From Desulfovermiculus halophilus DSM 18834 (GTDB taxonomy: Bacteria > Desulfobacterota > Desulfovibrionia > Desulfovibrionales > Desulfothermaceae): a stretch of 64,000 nucleotides of DNA. Below, one piece after another: positions 7,716 to 16,297 of this stretch (position 1 is the first letter of the stretch; every line of letters starts with the position of its first letter). Where the stretch lies: positions 1-64,000 of the forward strand of contig NZ_JIAK01000004.1 of NCBI RefSeq assembly GCF_000620765.1, read 5' to 3'. The translations under genes and the position numbers were made by a program. Below the pieces are notes generated by a model. The model worked only from the letters and a program-made list of their open reading frames with translations, had not been told where the DNA came from and did not search any database.

Positions 7716-7857
7716 GCTTCATGCGCGAGTCCCGCCATAGGCGGGACTACTACTGGGAGCGCAATGTAAAGAACATTTCGCACCCATTAGTAAGCTGTCT
7801 TAGATTCAGGGGAGCGGAATCTTTCCCTGGCCTCATATGGGCCGATCACCATACGCC

Positions 7858-8028
7858 TTATTCCAGCAACCCGACAGGCATAACAATGAGCGGTATTTCT
7901 TTTTCCCCGGCCCGGATGACTTCAGCACTGGTTTGGGCATAAGCGTTTGAATCCACAGACACTCCCTGCAGACAGAGAGTTCCGGCCCAAAGGAAGGGAA
8001 TAAGAGACACCAGATGCTTTATTTTCAT
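7858..8028 (-). CDS. Small secreted protein of unknown function (56 aa)
   Basis: ATG 8028 follows a near-perfect ribosome site (GCAGGAGGC, about 5 nt away). The product has a signal peptide (MKIKHLVSLIPFLWAG..., cleavage near NAYA|QT) and a mature part of only about 25 residues ending IPLIVMPVGLLE. I do not recognise a family. The good ribosome site and classical signal sequence argue that it is translated and exported. It sits alone between the UspA gene and gdhA. Confidence 0.6.
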   Translation of the reverse strand: MKIKHLVSLIPFLWAGTLCLQGVSVDSNAYAQTSAEVIRAGEKEIPLIVMPVGLLE

Positions 8029-8190
8029 GGAGCCTCCTGCATATTTGGGATCAAAATCTCGCCCCTCAATATCCAATGTCAGAAACAGACGATGTACAGA
8101 ATAACACCAAGATACGATTTTATACATCCAAAGTCTATCATACCTGCCGCTTGGGTGTATAGACCGGCTTTGATGTGAGTAAACAAGGAA

Positions 8191-8227
8191 ACAAAAAAGG
8201 GGCCCCACTTTGTTCGTGAGGCCCCTT
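8191..8227 (-). terminator. Rho-independent terminator after gdhA
   Basis: On the minus strand AAGGGGCCTCAC pairs with GTGGGGCCCCTT (12 bp, one U-G) around GAACAAA and is followed by a run of U. Confidence 0.88.
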
Positions 8228-8275
8228 GGCAAGAATCTGTCCTGGAATTCCAGCAATGAATTTCAGCCAGGCGTA

Positions 8276-9625
8276 TCAGACCACTCCCTGATCCAGCATG
8301 GCGTCCACCACCTTGACAAAGCCGGCAATGTTGGCTCCGTTCATGTAATTCTGCGGGGTGCCGTACTCTTCAGCTGCATCAAGGCAGGTCTTGTGGATGT
8401 TCTTCATGATCATCTGCAGCCGATTGTCCACCTCATCCCGGTTCCAGCCCAGGCGCATGCTGTTCTGGGTCATCTCCAGCCCGGACACGGATACGCCTCC
8501 GGCATTGGCCGCCTTGCTGGGACCAAACAGAACTCCGTTGTTCAGGAAGACATCGATTCCATCCGGTGTGGTGGGCATGTTCGCCCCCTCAGCCACCACC
8601 TTCACCCCGTTTTTGACCAGATTCTGGGCGTCCAGGGCGTTGATCTCGTTTTCAGTGGCGCTGGGAAAGGCGCAATGGGCCTGATAGTCCCACAGGGGAT
8701 TGTGATCCTGGCCGGATTCCAGAGCCACATACTCGGCCCCGGAATATTTTTCAGCGTACTCCTTGATTCGCCCCCTCCGCACGTTCTTGAGCATCTTGAC
8801 GAACTCCAGCTTCTCCTGGCTCACCCCTTCCGGATCATAGATATAGCCGTTGGAATCGGACAAGGTAACTATCTTGGCCCCGAACTCCAGGAGTTTTTCA
8901 GTGGTGTACTGGGCCACATTGCCCGAACCGGACACCAGGCAGGTCTTGCCTTCCAGGGTCTCGTTGCGGGTGGCCAGCATCTCTGCCGCGTAATAGACCA
9001 CCCCATACCCGGTAGCTTCGGGCCGGATCAGGCTTCCGCCCCAGTTCAGGCCTTTGCCGGTCAGCACCCCGGTAAATTCGTTGCGCAGCTTCTTGTAAAA
9101 GCCGAACAGATATCCGATTTCCCGGGCTCCGACCCCGATATCCCCGGCCGGGACATCCGTGTTCGGCCCGATGTGCCGGTACAGCTCGGCCATGAAGCTC
9201 TGGCAGAAGCGCATCACCTCGTTGTCGCTCTTGCCCTTGGGGTCGAAGTCCGAGCCACCCTTCCCCCCCCCCATGGGCAGGGTGGTCAGGGCGTTCTTGA
9301 AGGTCTGCTCAAAGGCCAGGAACTTGAGGATGCTGATGTTGACCGAAGGGTGAAAGCGCAGTCCGCCCTTGTACGGCCCCAACGCGCTGTTCATCTCGAT
9401 CCTGAAGGCCCGGTTGACCTGAACCTCCCCCTTGTCGTCCACCCAGGGGACCCGGAACTGAATGATCCGCTCCGGCTCCACTATCCGCTCCAGAACCTTG
9501 GCCTGGCGGTATTCCGGGTTCTTGTCCAGAACCGGCTTGATGGATTCAGCCACCTCGCTCACTGCCTGATGAAACTCCGGCTGTCCGGGATCCCGGGCGG
9601 TCACAATGTCCATAATCTCTGTCAT
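8276..9625 (-). CDS. gdhA: Glutamate dehydrogenase (hexameric, NADP-type)
   Basis: This 449-residue enzyme reversibly aminates 2-oxoglutarate to glutamate in the cytoplasm. It shows the conserved KGGLRFHPSV segment, the catalytic-lysine motif PMGGGKGG, PAGDIGVGAREIGY, and the Rossmann motif GSGNVAQYTTEKL. Length and motifs match the 450-residue hexameric bacterial enzymes usually specific for NADP(H). It is monocistronic, with its own terminator downstream (8191-8227), and is transcribed toward the small secreted-protein gene. Confidence 0.96.
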   Translation of the reverse strand: MTEIMDIVTARDPGQPEFHQAVSEVAESIKPVLDKNPEYRQAKVLERIVEPERIIQFRVPWVDDKGEVQVNRAFRIEMNSALGPYKGGLRFHPSVNISILKFLAFEQTFKNALTTLPMGGGKGGSDFDPKGKSDNEVMRFCQSFMAELYRHIGPNTDVPAGDIGVGAREIGYLFGFYKKLRNEFTGVLTGKGLNWGGSLIRPEATGYGVVYYAAEMLATRNETLEGKTCLVSGSGNVAQYTTEKLLEFGAKIVTLSDSNGYIYDPEGVSQEKLEFVKMLKNVRRGRIKEYAEKYSGAEYVALESGQDHNPLWDYQAHCAFPSATENEINALDAQNLVKNGVKVVAEGANMPTTPDGIDVFLNNGVLFGPSKAANAGGVSVSGLEMTQNSMRLGWNRDEVDNRLQMIMKNIHKTCLDAAEEYGTPQNYMNGANIAGFVKVVDAMLDQGVV

Positions 9626-9818
9626 AAATGCCTTCTCCTTGCTTCGTTGCCACAGCGCACCCTGTATCCGGTCTGCACTGCCCTCCGGGGCTTGGCCCAG
9701 GCTTAAAATCCGCCGTTGTACATTGTCATCAAAGGGGGATACCGATTTTCGTCTCTATTGGCAACAATTCCTCCCCTTGTCTCCGGCGGCATGCCGTCCG
9801 GACCGGGAGGCATGCACC

Positions 9819-9850
9819 AAAAAGCCGGCCCGGACGAATCCGGACCGGCT
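9819..9850 (-). terminator. Rho-independent terminator after the Fe-S oxidoreductase gene
   Basis: On the minus strand AGCCGGTCCGGA pairs with TCCGGGCCGGCT (one mismatch), loop TTCG, followed by TTTTT. It closes the unit that starts at the acyl-CoA dehydrogenase gene. Confidence 0.88.
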
Positions 9851-9889
9851 CCTGGGTGAACCGGGCAGGTAATGTGGGGCGCCCCCCCC

Positions 9890-12028
9890 TTATTCCCCTG
9901 CCTCCTGTTCCTGGTTATCTTTCTGCTCCCTGCTGTCTTCTTCCGCCTGTGCCGTCTGCCCTGTGAGCAGGCCCTTGATCTGTCTGGCCACCAGCTCGGT
10001 CAGGTCGATGACCTCCATCTTCCCTTCCAGACCGCTGGTCTTCACCCCGTCTTCCAGGTTCACCAGACAGAAGGGGCAACCGGTCACGATCACCGTGGCC
10101 CCGGCTTCCTCGGCCATTTTCACCCGGGCCTGGCCCATGCGCTGATCCTCGATGGGTTCGTAGAAGAGCATCAGCCCGCCGCCGCCGCAGCAGAAGGAAC
10201 GGTCCCGGCTGCGCTCCATCTCCACCCGGGTAAGGCCGGGGATGGAGTCCAGGACCTGGCGGGGGGCGTCGTAGAGCAGGTTGTGCCTGCCCAGATAGCA
10301 CGGGTCATGGTAGGTATACACCGCGCTGCTGTCCTCAACAGGAGCGAGGTTCAGCCTCCCGGACCGGATCTGGCCCAAGACATACTCCGCAATGTGCTCA
10401 ACCTGGGGCAGTCCGGCATAGTCCTTCTTCAGGGCGTTGAGGGCATGGGGATCGGCGGTCACGATCCGCTCCGCCCCGCTGTCCAGAATGGCCTGGGTGT
10501 TGTGCTCCTTCAAGCTCTGAAACAGCATCTCCTCCCCGAAACGTCGGACCTCGTGCCCGCTGTCCTTTTCCCCTTTGCCCAGGATCGCGAACTCCTCCCC
10601 GCAGGCGGAAAAGATCCGGGCCGTGGCCCGGGCCAGGTCCTGCAGCCGCTCGTCGTAGGAGGTTGCGCTGTCCACAAAGTACAGGGTCCTGGCCTGGGTC
10701 TTGGAGCCGGCCACCGGGACCTCCAGGCCTTCCTCGGCCAGGGGCTTGGTCCATTCCTGCCGCTTTTTCTCTGTCTTTCCGTAGGGGTTGCCCCGCTTTT
10801 CCAGGGCGGACAGGGGCTTCTGCAGGGACTGGGGAACCAGGCCTTCATCCACCATGCCCCGGCGCAGATCGACGATCTTGTCGATGTACTCGTTCATCAC
10901 CGGGCACTCTTCCTCGCACGCCCCGCAGGTGGTGCAGGACCAGATCTCGTCCTCGGAAAACACCCGGCCCATGACCGCCTCCCGGCCCTGCATATCGCCC
11001 CGGACCGGGTAGTGCTCGAACATATAGTCCCGGGACTTGATGGAGATGAACCGCGGAGACAGGGGACGGCCCACGTGGTTTGCCGGACAGTTGTCCGAGC
11101 ACCGTCCGCAGTCCACGCAGGTGTAGAAGTCCAGCATGTGCTTCCAGGTAAAGTCCTCGAAGTACTTGACCCCGAAGCTCTCCAGGTCGTCCAGCTCTTC
11201 ATCCGAGACGCCCCAGCGCACCGGCTTGACGCTGCCCTTGTCCAGCTTGTGGAAGTAGACGTTGAATATGGAGGTGATCACATGGAAGTGCTTGCCGAAA
11301 GGCAGAAAGCACAAAAAGAAGAAAAAGATCACATCGTGGGCAAAATAGGAAACCACGTGGGTGAACTGCAAGAATCCGCCTGAAGCAGGGGCCAGGATCC
11401 ATGCAAAGAACCAGCCCAGGCTCAGGGGCGCAGGCATGTGCTCCATGCCGGCTGCGGCCACATGCGCGGCCTCGAACAGGCTCTCAAAGACCATCAGGCC
11501 GCCGATCAGGCCCAGGACGAAAATGGCCTCAAAGGTATGATCTTTCCCGTATTGGGGCGGCACCTTGTACCGCTCCGGGGTGTACACCCCGCGCCTGATC
11601 CCGGCCGCGATGCAGGCCAGAAACACCAGGGTGGCCGCGTAGTCCTTGAGCACATTGTACACATCCCCCAGGGGCCCGGACAGGCCGGGAAACACGAAAT
11701 CCGGGGAGAACCCGATGATGACCAGGGAGATGGACCGGATGGCCAGGATGAGAAACCCGAAGAAGATGACGATGTGGAGGACACCGGCCAGCATGTACCT
11801 CGGCTGCTTGTACTGGCCCAGCCAGTAGACCAGAATGTCCTTGACCCGCTGGCCCGGACGGTCGAAACGGGGATCCGAAGCCCCCTTGACCAGGGGGATC
11901 AGCCGCTTGACCATGATATAGACGAAACAGGCCAGCCCCAGAACAGGTATGAGTACGGCCAGGACCCAGCCCGGGATGCCGAACAGGCTGCTCCAGGCCG
12001 GGGGCGTCAATACGTCGTGCATATGCAT
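9890..12028 (-). CDS. Membrane-bound heterodisulfide-reductase-like Fe-S oxidoreductase (probable ETF:quinone oxidoreductase)
   Basis: This 712-residue protein has an N-terminal NarI-like membrane domain (spans at about 18-40, 78-107, 131-145, 168-192, 225-245). A soluble domain follows with two [4Fe-4S] motifs, CVDCGRCSDNCP (304-315) and CTTCGACEEECP (365-376). The C-terminal part has two cysteine-rich CCG-type domains (DPCYLGRHN, SFCCGGGG, CPFCLVNLEDG). Proteins of this build act in anaerobes as alternative electron-transfer-flavoprotein:menaquinone oxidoreductases. Its operon partner is an acyl-CoA dehydrogenase, which supports a role in passing electrons from acyl-CoA oxidation to the quinone pool. 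No etfAB genes are in the window. Other donors, such as lactate or heterodisulfide enzymes, remain possible. Confidence 0.82.
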   Translation of the reverse strand: MHMHDVLTPPAWSSLFGIPGWVLAVLIPVLGLACFVYIMVKRLIPLVKGASDPRFDRPGQRVKDILVYWLGQYKQPRYMLAGVLHIVIFFGFLILAIRSISLVIIGFSPDFVFPGLSGPLGDVYNVLKDYAATLVFLACIAAGIRRGVYTPERYKVPPQYGKDHTFEAIFVLGLIGGLMVFESLFEAAHVAAAGMEHMPAPLSLGWFFAWILAPASGGFLQFTHVVSYFAHDVIFFFFLCFLPFGKHFHVITSIFNVYFHKLDKGSVKPVRWGVSDEELDDLESFGVKYFEDFTWKHMLDFYTCVDCGRCSDNCPANHVGRPLSPRFISIKSRDYMFEHYPVRGDMQGREAVMGRVFSEDEIWSCTTCGACEEECPVMNEYIDKIVDLRRGMVDEGLVPQSLQKPLSALEKRGNPYGKTEKKRQEWTKPLAEEGLEVPVAGSKTQARTLYFVDSATSYDERLQDLARATARIFSACGEEFAILGKGEKDSGHEVRRFGEEMLFQSLKEHNTQAILDSGAERIVTADPHALNALKKDYAGLPQVEHIAEYVLGQIRSGRLNLAPVEDSSAVYTYHDPCYLGRHNLLYDAPRQVLDSIPGLTRVEMERSRDRSFCCGGGGLMLFYEPIEDQRMGQARVKMAEEAGATVIVTGCPFCLVNLEDGVKTSGLEGKMEVIDLTELVARQIKGLLTGQTAQAEEDSREQKDNQEQEAGE

Positions 12029-12066
12029 GTCCTTTGTGCTTTTGATATTCCGAGCCGAAGGCCCCG

Positions 12067-13215
12067 CTACTTCAAGATATTGCCTCCGATGACCATCCGC
12101 TGGATCTCATTGGTCCCCTCGTAGATCTGGGTGATCTTGGCGTCCCGCATCATCCGCTCCAGTGGATAGTCCTTGACGTATCCGTAGCCGCCCAGGACCT
12201 GCACTGCCTCCGTGGTTGCCCACATGGCCACGTCCGAGGCATAGCACTTGGCCATAGCCGCTTCCTTGGTGTACGGGAGCTTGTTGTCCACGCACCAGGC
12301 CGCTCGGTAGACCAAAAACCTGGCTGCGTCGATCTGGGTTGCCATGTCCGCCAGCTTGAACTGCACGGCCTGAAACCTGCCGATGGGCTGGCCGAACTGC
12401 TGCCGCTTCTTGGCGTAGGCCAGGGCCTCTTCGTACGCCCCCTGGGCGATGCCCAGGGCCTGGGCCGCAATCCCGATCCGGCCGCCGTCCAGGGTCTTCA
12501 TGGCTATCTTGAAGCCGTCCCCTTCCTTGCCCAGCAGGTTGTCCTTGGGTACCCGGCAGTTGGAGAACACCAGCTCCCGGGTGGACGAGGACCTGATGCC
12601 CAGCTTGTCTTCCGTCTTGCCCGCGGAAAAGCCCGGGGTCCCTTTTTCAATAATAAAGGCGCTGATCCCCTGATGCTTCTTGGGCGCATTCTCGTCCGTC
12701 TTGAACATGGCCACGGTTATTTCTGCATCGCCGCCATTGGTGATGAAGTTCTTGCTCCCGTTTAAGACCCATTCATCGCCGTCCAGCACAGCTGTGGCCT
12801 GGGTTCCTCCGGCGTCCGAGCCCGCCTCGGGCTCGGTGAGACCCAGGCAGCCCAGCTTGGTCCCTTCAGCCATGGGCTTTAAGAACTTCTGCTTCTGCTC
12901 CTCAGTCCCGAACAGGTATATCGGATTGCTGCCCAGGGAAACGTGCGCGGACAGAACCACCCCGGTTGAGGCGCAGACCCGGGACAGCTCCTCGATAGCA
13001 ATCACATAGCTCTGGTAGTCGGCCTCCGCTCCCCCGTAGGCCTCGGGAAAGATGATTCCCGGAAGCTCCATCTCCGCGAGCTTGTCGAATTGAATATCGC
13101 GGTCAAAACGCTCTTCAGCGTCCCGTTCCGCAGCTGTTGGCCCCAGTTCCTTCTTGGCGTAGTCCCGGACAGCCTTGCGCAGCATTTCGTGTTCTTTCTT
13201 CAGCTTAAAGTCCAT
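12067..13215 (-). CDS. Acyl-CoA dehydrogenase
   Basis: This FAD enzyme of about 382 residues is of the short- or branched-chain acyl-CoA dehydrogenase family. It shows [12 protein letters not shown] (FAD/substrate loop), the C-terminal catalytic segment [14 protein letters not shown] with the expected Glu, and [19 protein letters not shown]. It oxidises an acyl-CoA to enoyl-CoA, passing electrons to ETF. The ATG at 13215 follows AAGGAG and begins [12 protein letters not shown]; an upstream in-frame start at 13248 has no support. The Fe-S oxidoreductase gene follows after 38 nt, so the two form an operon. The chain-length preference cannot be read off. Confidence 0.92.
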   Translation of the reverse strand: MDFKLKKEHEMLRKAVRDYAKKELGPTAAERDAEERFDRDIQFDKLAEMELPGIIFPEAYGGAEADYQSYVIAIEELSRVCASTGVVLSAHVSLGSNPIYLFGTEEQKQKFLKPMAEGTKLGCLGLTEPEAGSDAGGTQATAVLDGDEWVLNGSKNFITNGGDAEITVAMFKTDENAPKKHQGISAFIIEKGTPGFSAGKTEDKLGIRSSSTRELVFSNCRVPKDNLLGKEGDGFKIAMKTLDGGRIGIAAQALGIAQGAYEEALAYAKKRQQFGQPIGRFQAVQFKLADMATQIDAARFLVYRAAWCVDNKLPYTKEAAMAKCYASDVAMWATTEAVQVLGGYGYVKDYPLERMMRDAKITQIYEGTNEIQRMVIGGNILK

Positions 13216-13387
13216 ACTCACTCCTTTCTGTTTCGACTCTGATTCCAAACAGCCGTCTTATTCAATTTCCGGACAGCCTTACCAACTCTCGGGAAAAGAC
13301 GCAATTGGCAAAACAATGAACACTGCCCGGGCGTTGTCCGGTCCTGGCCGGAGGCCGGTAAATGCCGCTGGAAGCGAGGTACGAAAA

Positions 13388-13538
13388 GGCTCTTCGACAC
13401 AGAAAGCAGTGATCTGCACGTGAGTAGCCGGGAGGGGGCAGGGACCCCCTTTGGCCGGGCTTAGAAAATACCGGGCCGAAAGTGGGCACACAGAAGAGAT
13501 GGCAAACTCCAAAAATCCACAGGCTAGGTCGAAGAACC
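13388..13538. repeat. MITE-like repeat A, 151-bp copy A3 with perfect 8-bp target duplication
   Basis: Ends are GGCTCTTCGAC and GTCGAAGAACC. The element is flanked on both sides by TACGAAAA (13380-13387 and 13539-13546), a perfect 8-bp direct repeat that marks an insertion. It shares a 3' half with the 79-bp form but has a longer left half containing GGGCCGAAAGTGGGC and a GGGAGGGGGCAGGGA block also present in copy A6. Confidence 0.85.
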
Positions 13539-13587
13539 TACGAAAAGAAGGTCGAGGCAAGGAAGAGGGGTTCGGGCGGGAAAGAAG

Positions 13588-13617
13588 CCCCGCCCCAAGA
13601 CCACGGCTTGGGGCGGG
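13588..13617 (-). terminator. Hairpin terminator after the 93-residue gene
   Basis: CCCGCCCCAAG pairs with CTTGGGGCGGG (11 bp) around seven bases. On the minus strand it is followed by GCTTCTTTC. It lies immediately past the stop codon at 13620. Confidence 0.75.
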
Positions 13618-13619
13618 AT

Positions 13620-13901
13620 CTAGGAGTCGTTCCTGGCCGATGAGCTCAGCTTCGGCCGGTCGTTGGTCCGATACACACAGGACATCTTGCGCTCCGGAAA
13701 CTCTTGGATAACCAGATCGTCCATATGGATCTTCAGCTCATTGAGCTTGTCCATGACCTGGGAGGCGCACTCAACCGCCTCATGTCCCTGACCGTATATG
13801 GATTCCAGGGCCCGGTAAAAGGCTTCGAGCCTGTAGTAGCAGGTCTGGATAATCAGGCTGTTTTCCATGTGCTGTTCAAACGAGAACTGGGTTTTGGACA
13901 T
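13620..13901 (-). CDS. Conserved-looking protein of unknown function (93 aa)
   Basis: ATG 13901 follows GGAGGAG, so this start is preferred over the longer frame from 14036. The product is soluble, acidic and largely helical (FEQHMENSLIIQTCYYRLEAFYRALESIYGQGHEAVECASQVMDKL). There is no signal peptide or membrane span. I do not recognise a family. A strong hairpin terminator follows directly. Confidence 0.65.
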   Translation of the reverse strand: MSKTQFSFEQHMENSLIIQTCYYRLEAFYRALESIYGQGHEAVECASQVMDKLNELKIHMDDLVIQEFPERKMSCVYRTNDRPKLSSSARNDS

Positions 13902-13987
13902 AACTCCTCCACTGACCTCCTGACGTTTTGTCCCTGAACTGGTAATTGTGATCCGCCCCGGGGCGATGCTGGAGAACCGGCCCGGGC

Positions 13988-14209
13988 TCAGGGCCTGAGC
14001 ACGCTCTGGGCCGGCTTTTGCGAAAGGCGCAGGCATTCCGCACGGAACAGGCAGTGTACTTGATCGCAGTACCCGCTGCCGGCCCGGGCAAAGCAGTCGA
14101 AGTTTCCTTCATCCCTCTGAATGGCCCGGATGGCCTGGATCTTGGTCATCCCCACCCCGAACCGCAGCCCCCGTGCTCTGCCCAGGTCCCGCACTTCCTG
14201 CATCTTCAT
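13988..14209 (-). CDS. Small SAP-domain protein
   Basis: This 73-residue protein begins MKMQEVRDLGRARGLRFG followed by MTKIQAIRAIQRDEGNFDCF. That is the helix-extended loop-helix of the SAP/Rho-N fold, typical of small nucleic-acid-binding proteins in proteobacteria. Its second half holds four cysteines (C40, C48, C53, C59), a pattern often seen in this family. The DNA- or RNA-binding role is inferred from the fold. The gene lies upstream of, and in the same orientation as, the 93-residue gene, and is divergent from the methyltransferase gene. Confidence 0.7.
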   Translation of the reverse strand: MKMQEVRDLGRARGLRFGVGMTKIQAIRAIQRDEGNFDCFARAGSGYCDQVHCLFRAECLRLSQKPAQSVLRP

Positions 14210-14317
14210 CGCATGGCCCCCTGTAGGTCGGTTTGACGGCTTTTCCTGAATCCCAACCTAGAGTATGCTCATTTGCTGTCCGAGACAAGCCGCACATACC
14301 ATTTTTCCGGAGCCCGA

Positions 14318-15016
14318 ATGCCGTCTGTCCCCAGCAGCCCCCAATGCCCCCTGTGCTTTAATGGCCGGACCCTGCCCTATCACCAGGACCGCAGGCGCAG
14401 CTACTGCCAGTGCCCGGTCTGCAGGCTGGTCTTTGTCCCCCCTGAGCAGCACCTCAGCCCGGCCCAGGAAAAGGCCCGCTACGATCTGCATCAAAACGAG
14501 GTCACGGACCCAGGCTACAGAACGTTCCTGTCCCGGGTTCTGCACCCTGTTCTGAGCCTGGTTCCTCCCCCCGCCTCCGGCCTGGACTTCGGGTCCGGAC
14601 CCGGGCCGGCCCTGGCCGCCATGTGCCGGGAAGCAGGGTATGCCATGGATATCTACGATCCCTTTTACGCGCCGGATCCAAAGGTCTGGGAGCGCAGCTA
14701 CGACCTGATCACCTGCACCGAAACGGTGGAGCACTTCCGCCGGCCGGGCAGAACCCTGCCCCGGATATGGTCCCTGCTCCGCCCGGGAGGCTGGCTGGCT
14801 GTGATGACCAAGCTGGCCGCCTCACCCTCCGCCTTTGCCGGCTGGCATTATATCCGGGATGAAACCCACGTCAGCTTCTTTTCCCTGGATACCTTCCAGT
14901 GGCTCGCAGACCGGCTGTCGGCCGAACTCAGGCTCTATAGCCGGGACATCGTCCTGTTGCACAAGAAAAATGGCTCGGCGTCACAGGAAATGGAATTGCC
15001 ATTTGGCGGGGCGTAG
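14318..15016 (+). CDS. Class I SAM-dependent methyltransferase with N-terminal zinc ribbon, 3' end altered by repeat A4
   Basis: The product of about 232 residues has an N-terminal CPLC...CPVC zinc ribbon, then a Rossmann methyltransferase domain with motif I LDFGSGPGPALAAM and a motif around SLLRPGGWLAVMTK. Related proteins modify small molecules or polysaccharide precursors; the substrate is not evident. ATG 14318 (GGAG six bases upstream) is preferred to TTG 14273. The last roughly 14 codons (from NGSASQ) and the stop codon lie inside the mobile repeat at 14972-15090, so the natural C-terminus has been replaced. The catalytic core is intact. Confidence 0.8.
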   Translation: MPSVPSSPQCPLCFNGRTLPYHQDRRRSYCQCPVCRLVFVPPEQHLSPAQEKARYDLHQNEVTDPGYRTFLSRVLHPVLSLVPPPASGLDFGSGPGPALAAMCREAGYAMDIYDPFYAPDPKVWERSYDLITCTETVEHFRRPGRTLPRIWSLLRPGGWLAVMTKLAASPSAFAGWHYIRDETHVSFFSLDTFQWLADRLSAELRLYSRDIVLLHKKNGSASQEMELPFGGA

Positions 15017-15090
15017 AAAATACCGGGCCGAAAGTGGGCACCCAGAAGAGACGGCAAACTCCAAAAATCCACAGCCTGGGGCGAAGAACC
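14972..15090. repeat. MITE-like repeat A, 119-bp copy A4 with perfect 8-bp target duplication, inside a gene end
   Basis: Ends are GGCTCGGCGTC and GGCGAAGAACC. AGAAAAAT occurs on both sides (14964-14971 and 15091-15098). The duplicated site lies in the 3' part of the methyltransferase frame, which now stops within the element. Confidence 0.85.
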
Positions 15091-15146
15091 AGAAAAATGT
15101 CCCCTTTCCTTGACATCCGGCTGCCCTGGGGGCAGAGACTAATCTG

Positions 15147-15424
15147 CATGCCTGCCAAGGTGCGGGCACGATTTCGCTAACGATACCGACTGGGAGTGGT
15201 TACCCAATCGGATCCTGATAACGCTGAGGACCACTGGCCCGAAGAATAAGCGTCCAGTGCATCCGTTTGTTGTGCTTTTCTTTGTTCGGGTTCGTAATCG
15301 ATATCGGGATCGGGATCGATATCCATAAACTAAGGGTTCCTGCTGCACCGAATGACATATCCTTTCGATTTCGATACCGATCCCGATACCGATTTCGATT
15401 TGGATTATCCCAACTATTAACTAA
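15147..15424 (+). repeat. Hexamer-rich dispersed repeat B, copy B2
   Basis: This is the reverse complement of B1 (1331-1635) and collinear with B3 (37684-38203 minus its insert). The order is a CATGCCTGCCAAGG hairpin block, TGGCCCGAAGAA, the block with TGCATCCGTTTGTTGTG, an ATCGNN array, CTGCTGCACCGAATGACAT, a GATNNC array, then CCCAACTATTAAC. It is uninterrupted here, so it shows what B3 looked like before insertion of repeat A. The 15017-15657 gap holds only this, repeat A4 and the tandem repeat. Confidence 0.8.
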
Positions 15425-15435
15425 CAACCGTTTTT

Positions 15436-15621
15436 ATACAAACCCACATGCCTGCCAATGCGCAGGCACAACGAAGCATGAAAATAACACATCCTGTAAA
15501 AACAAGACCTTAGAGCATTATTTTCATACAAACCCACATGCCTGCCAAAGCGCAGGCACAACGAAGCATGAAAATAACACATCCTGTAAAAACAAGACCT
15601 TAGAGCATTATTTTCATACAA
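15436..15621. repeat. 90-bp tandem repeat, about two copies
   Basis: The unit ACAAACCCACATGCCTGCCA...TTATTTTCAT occurs at about 15438-15527 and again from 15528, with almost no differences (AATGCG versus AAAGCG), and the opening of a third unit follows. Each unit contains a TGCCTGC/GCAGGCA hairpin related to the left edge of repeat B. It is not a CRISPR: there are two units, the period is 90 bp, and there are no variable spacers. Confidence 0.85.
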
Positions 15622-15657
15622 AAAGTGTCACCCCTTCCCTGGACCGAGACATGGGCT

Positions 15658-16266
15658 ATGCTTACCTCAGTATCCGGAGCCATCCTCAGCGGCGGCAGAA
15701 ACAGCCGCATGAACGGGCAGAACAAAGGCTGTCTGCGCCTGGGACAGGAGACCTTTCTCCAGCGTCTCTATCAGACCCTGAGCACTGTGTGCGCCGACGT
15801 CCGGGTCATCACCCGCAGCCCGGAAGATTCCTGTGCCGGCTCCTTTCCGGTTAGCGCGGACATCTTTTCCCTGCGCTCCTCTTTGACCGGGATACACGCA
15901 GCCCTGCACTCCAGCCGCCTGGACTACGTCTTTATCACCGCCTGCGACTCGCCTCTTCTGGCCCCGGGACTGATCCGGCTGCTCATGGACCGCACCGTGG
16001 GGGGGGATGAGGTCGTGGTCCCGGTGGTCAACGGCTATTACGAGCCCCTGTGCGCCCTGTATTCCAAGAGCTGCCTTCCGGTAGCCGGCCGGCTCCTTCA
16101 CAGCGGCCTGGCCAAGATATCGGCCATGTACTCCCAGGTCCGGGTCCGGACCGTTTCCGAAGCCGAGGTCCTGACCGTTGATCCCGGCCTGGATTCGTTC
16201 ATCAATGTCAATACGCCGGAGGATCTGGCCGCCCTCCTGCAGCGCACAGGGCACGGCCGCCCCTGA
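15658..16266 (+). CDS. mobA: Molybdenum cofactor guanylyltransferase
   Basis: This protein of about 202 residues transfers GMP to molybdopterin to make the bis-MGD cofactor. The N-terminal nucleotide-binding signature GAILSGGRNSRMNGQNKG (from residue 7), the metal-site aspartate in FITACDSPLLAPGLI and VNVNTPEDL-like FINVNTPEDLAALL near the end are all present. The start at ATG 15658 is inferred from family length, and its ribosome site is weak. In a sulfate reducer the products would be formate dehydrogenase and related Mo/W enzymes. The gene stands alone after the repeat cluster and converges with hemC. Confidence 0.87.
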   Translation: MLTSVSGAILSGGRNSRMNGQNKGCLRLGQETFLQRLYQTLSTVCADVRVITRSPEDSCAGSFPVSADIFSLRSSLTGIHAALHSSRLDYVFITACDSPLLAPGLIRLLMDRTVGGDEVVVPVVNGYYEPLCALYSKSCLPVAGRLLHSGLAKISAMYSQVRVRTVSEAEVLTVDPGLDSFINVNTPEDLAALLQRTGHGRP

Positions 16267-16297
16267 GCTGCAAACGCCGGCGGTCCCACAGCCAGTC

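Noticed and set aside
7721-7942. A 73-codon plus-strand frame between the UspA gene and gdhA
   Set aside because: It overlaps the end of the small secreted-protein gene on the other strand, has no ribosome site, and starts beside the palindromes of repeat D.
8210-9706. A 498-codon open frame on the plus strand opposite gdhA
   Set aside because: It is antisense to a clearly conserved glutamate dehydrogenase. High third-position GC leaves such frames open, and the translation is low-complexity with no recognisable motif.
9872-11383. A 503-codon plus-strand frame opposite the Fe-S oxidoreductase
   Set aside because: Same cause: a GC-rich shadow with no motifs, whereas the minus strand has complete [4Fe-4S] and CCG motifs.
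13395-13400. Repeat A considered as a protein-binding operator or ERIC-like non-mobile palindrome
   Set aside because: Perfect 8-bp flanking duplications at four copies and the nested insertion in repeat B show that it inserts as a mobile element, although it may also have acquired regulatory effects.
15436-15621. Possible CRISPR array
   Set aside because: Only two units of 90 bp, identical throughout with no unique spacers, and no cas genes in the window.
15267-15854. A 195-codon frame across the repeat cluster before mobA
   Set aside because: It is made of repeat B and the 90-bp tandem repeat, giving duplicated peptide blocks (HACQCAGTTKHENN twice), then runs out of frame into mobA.
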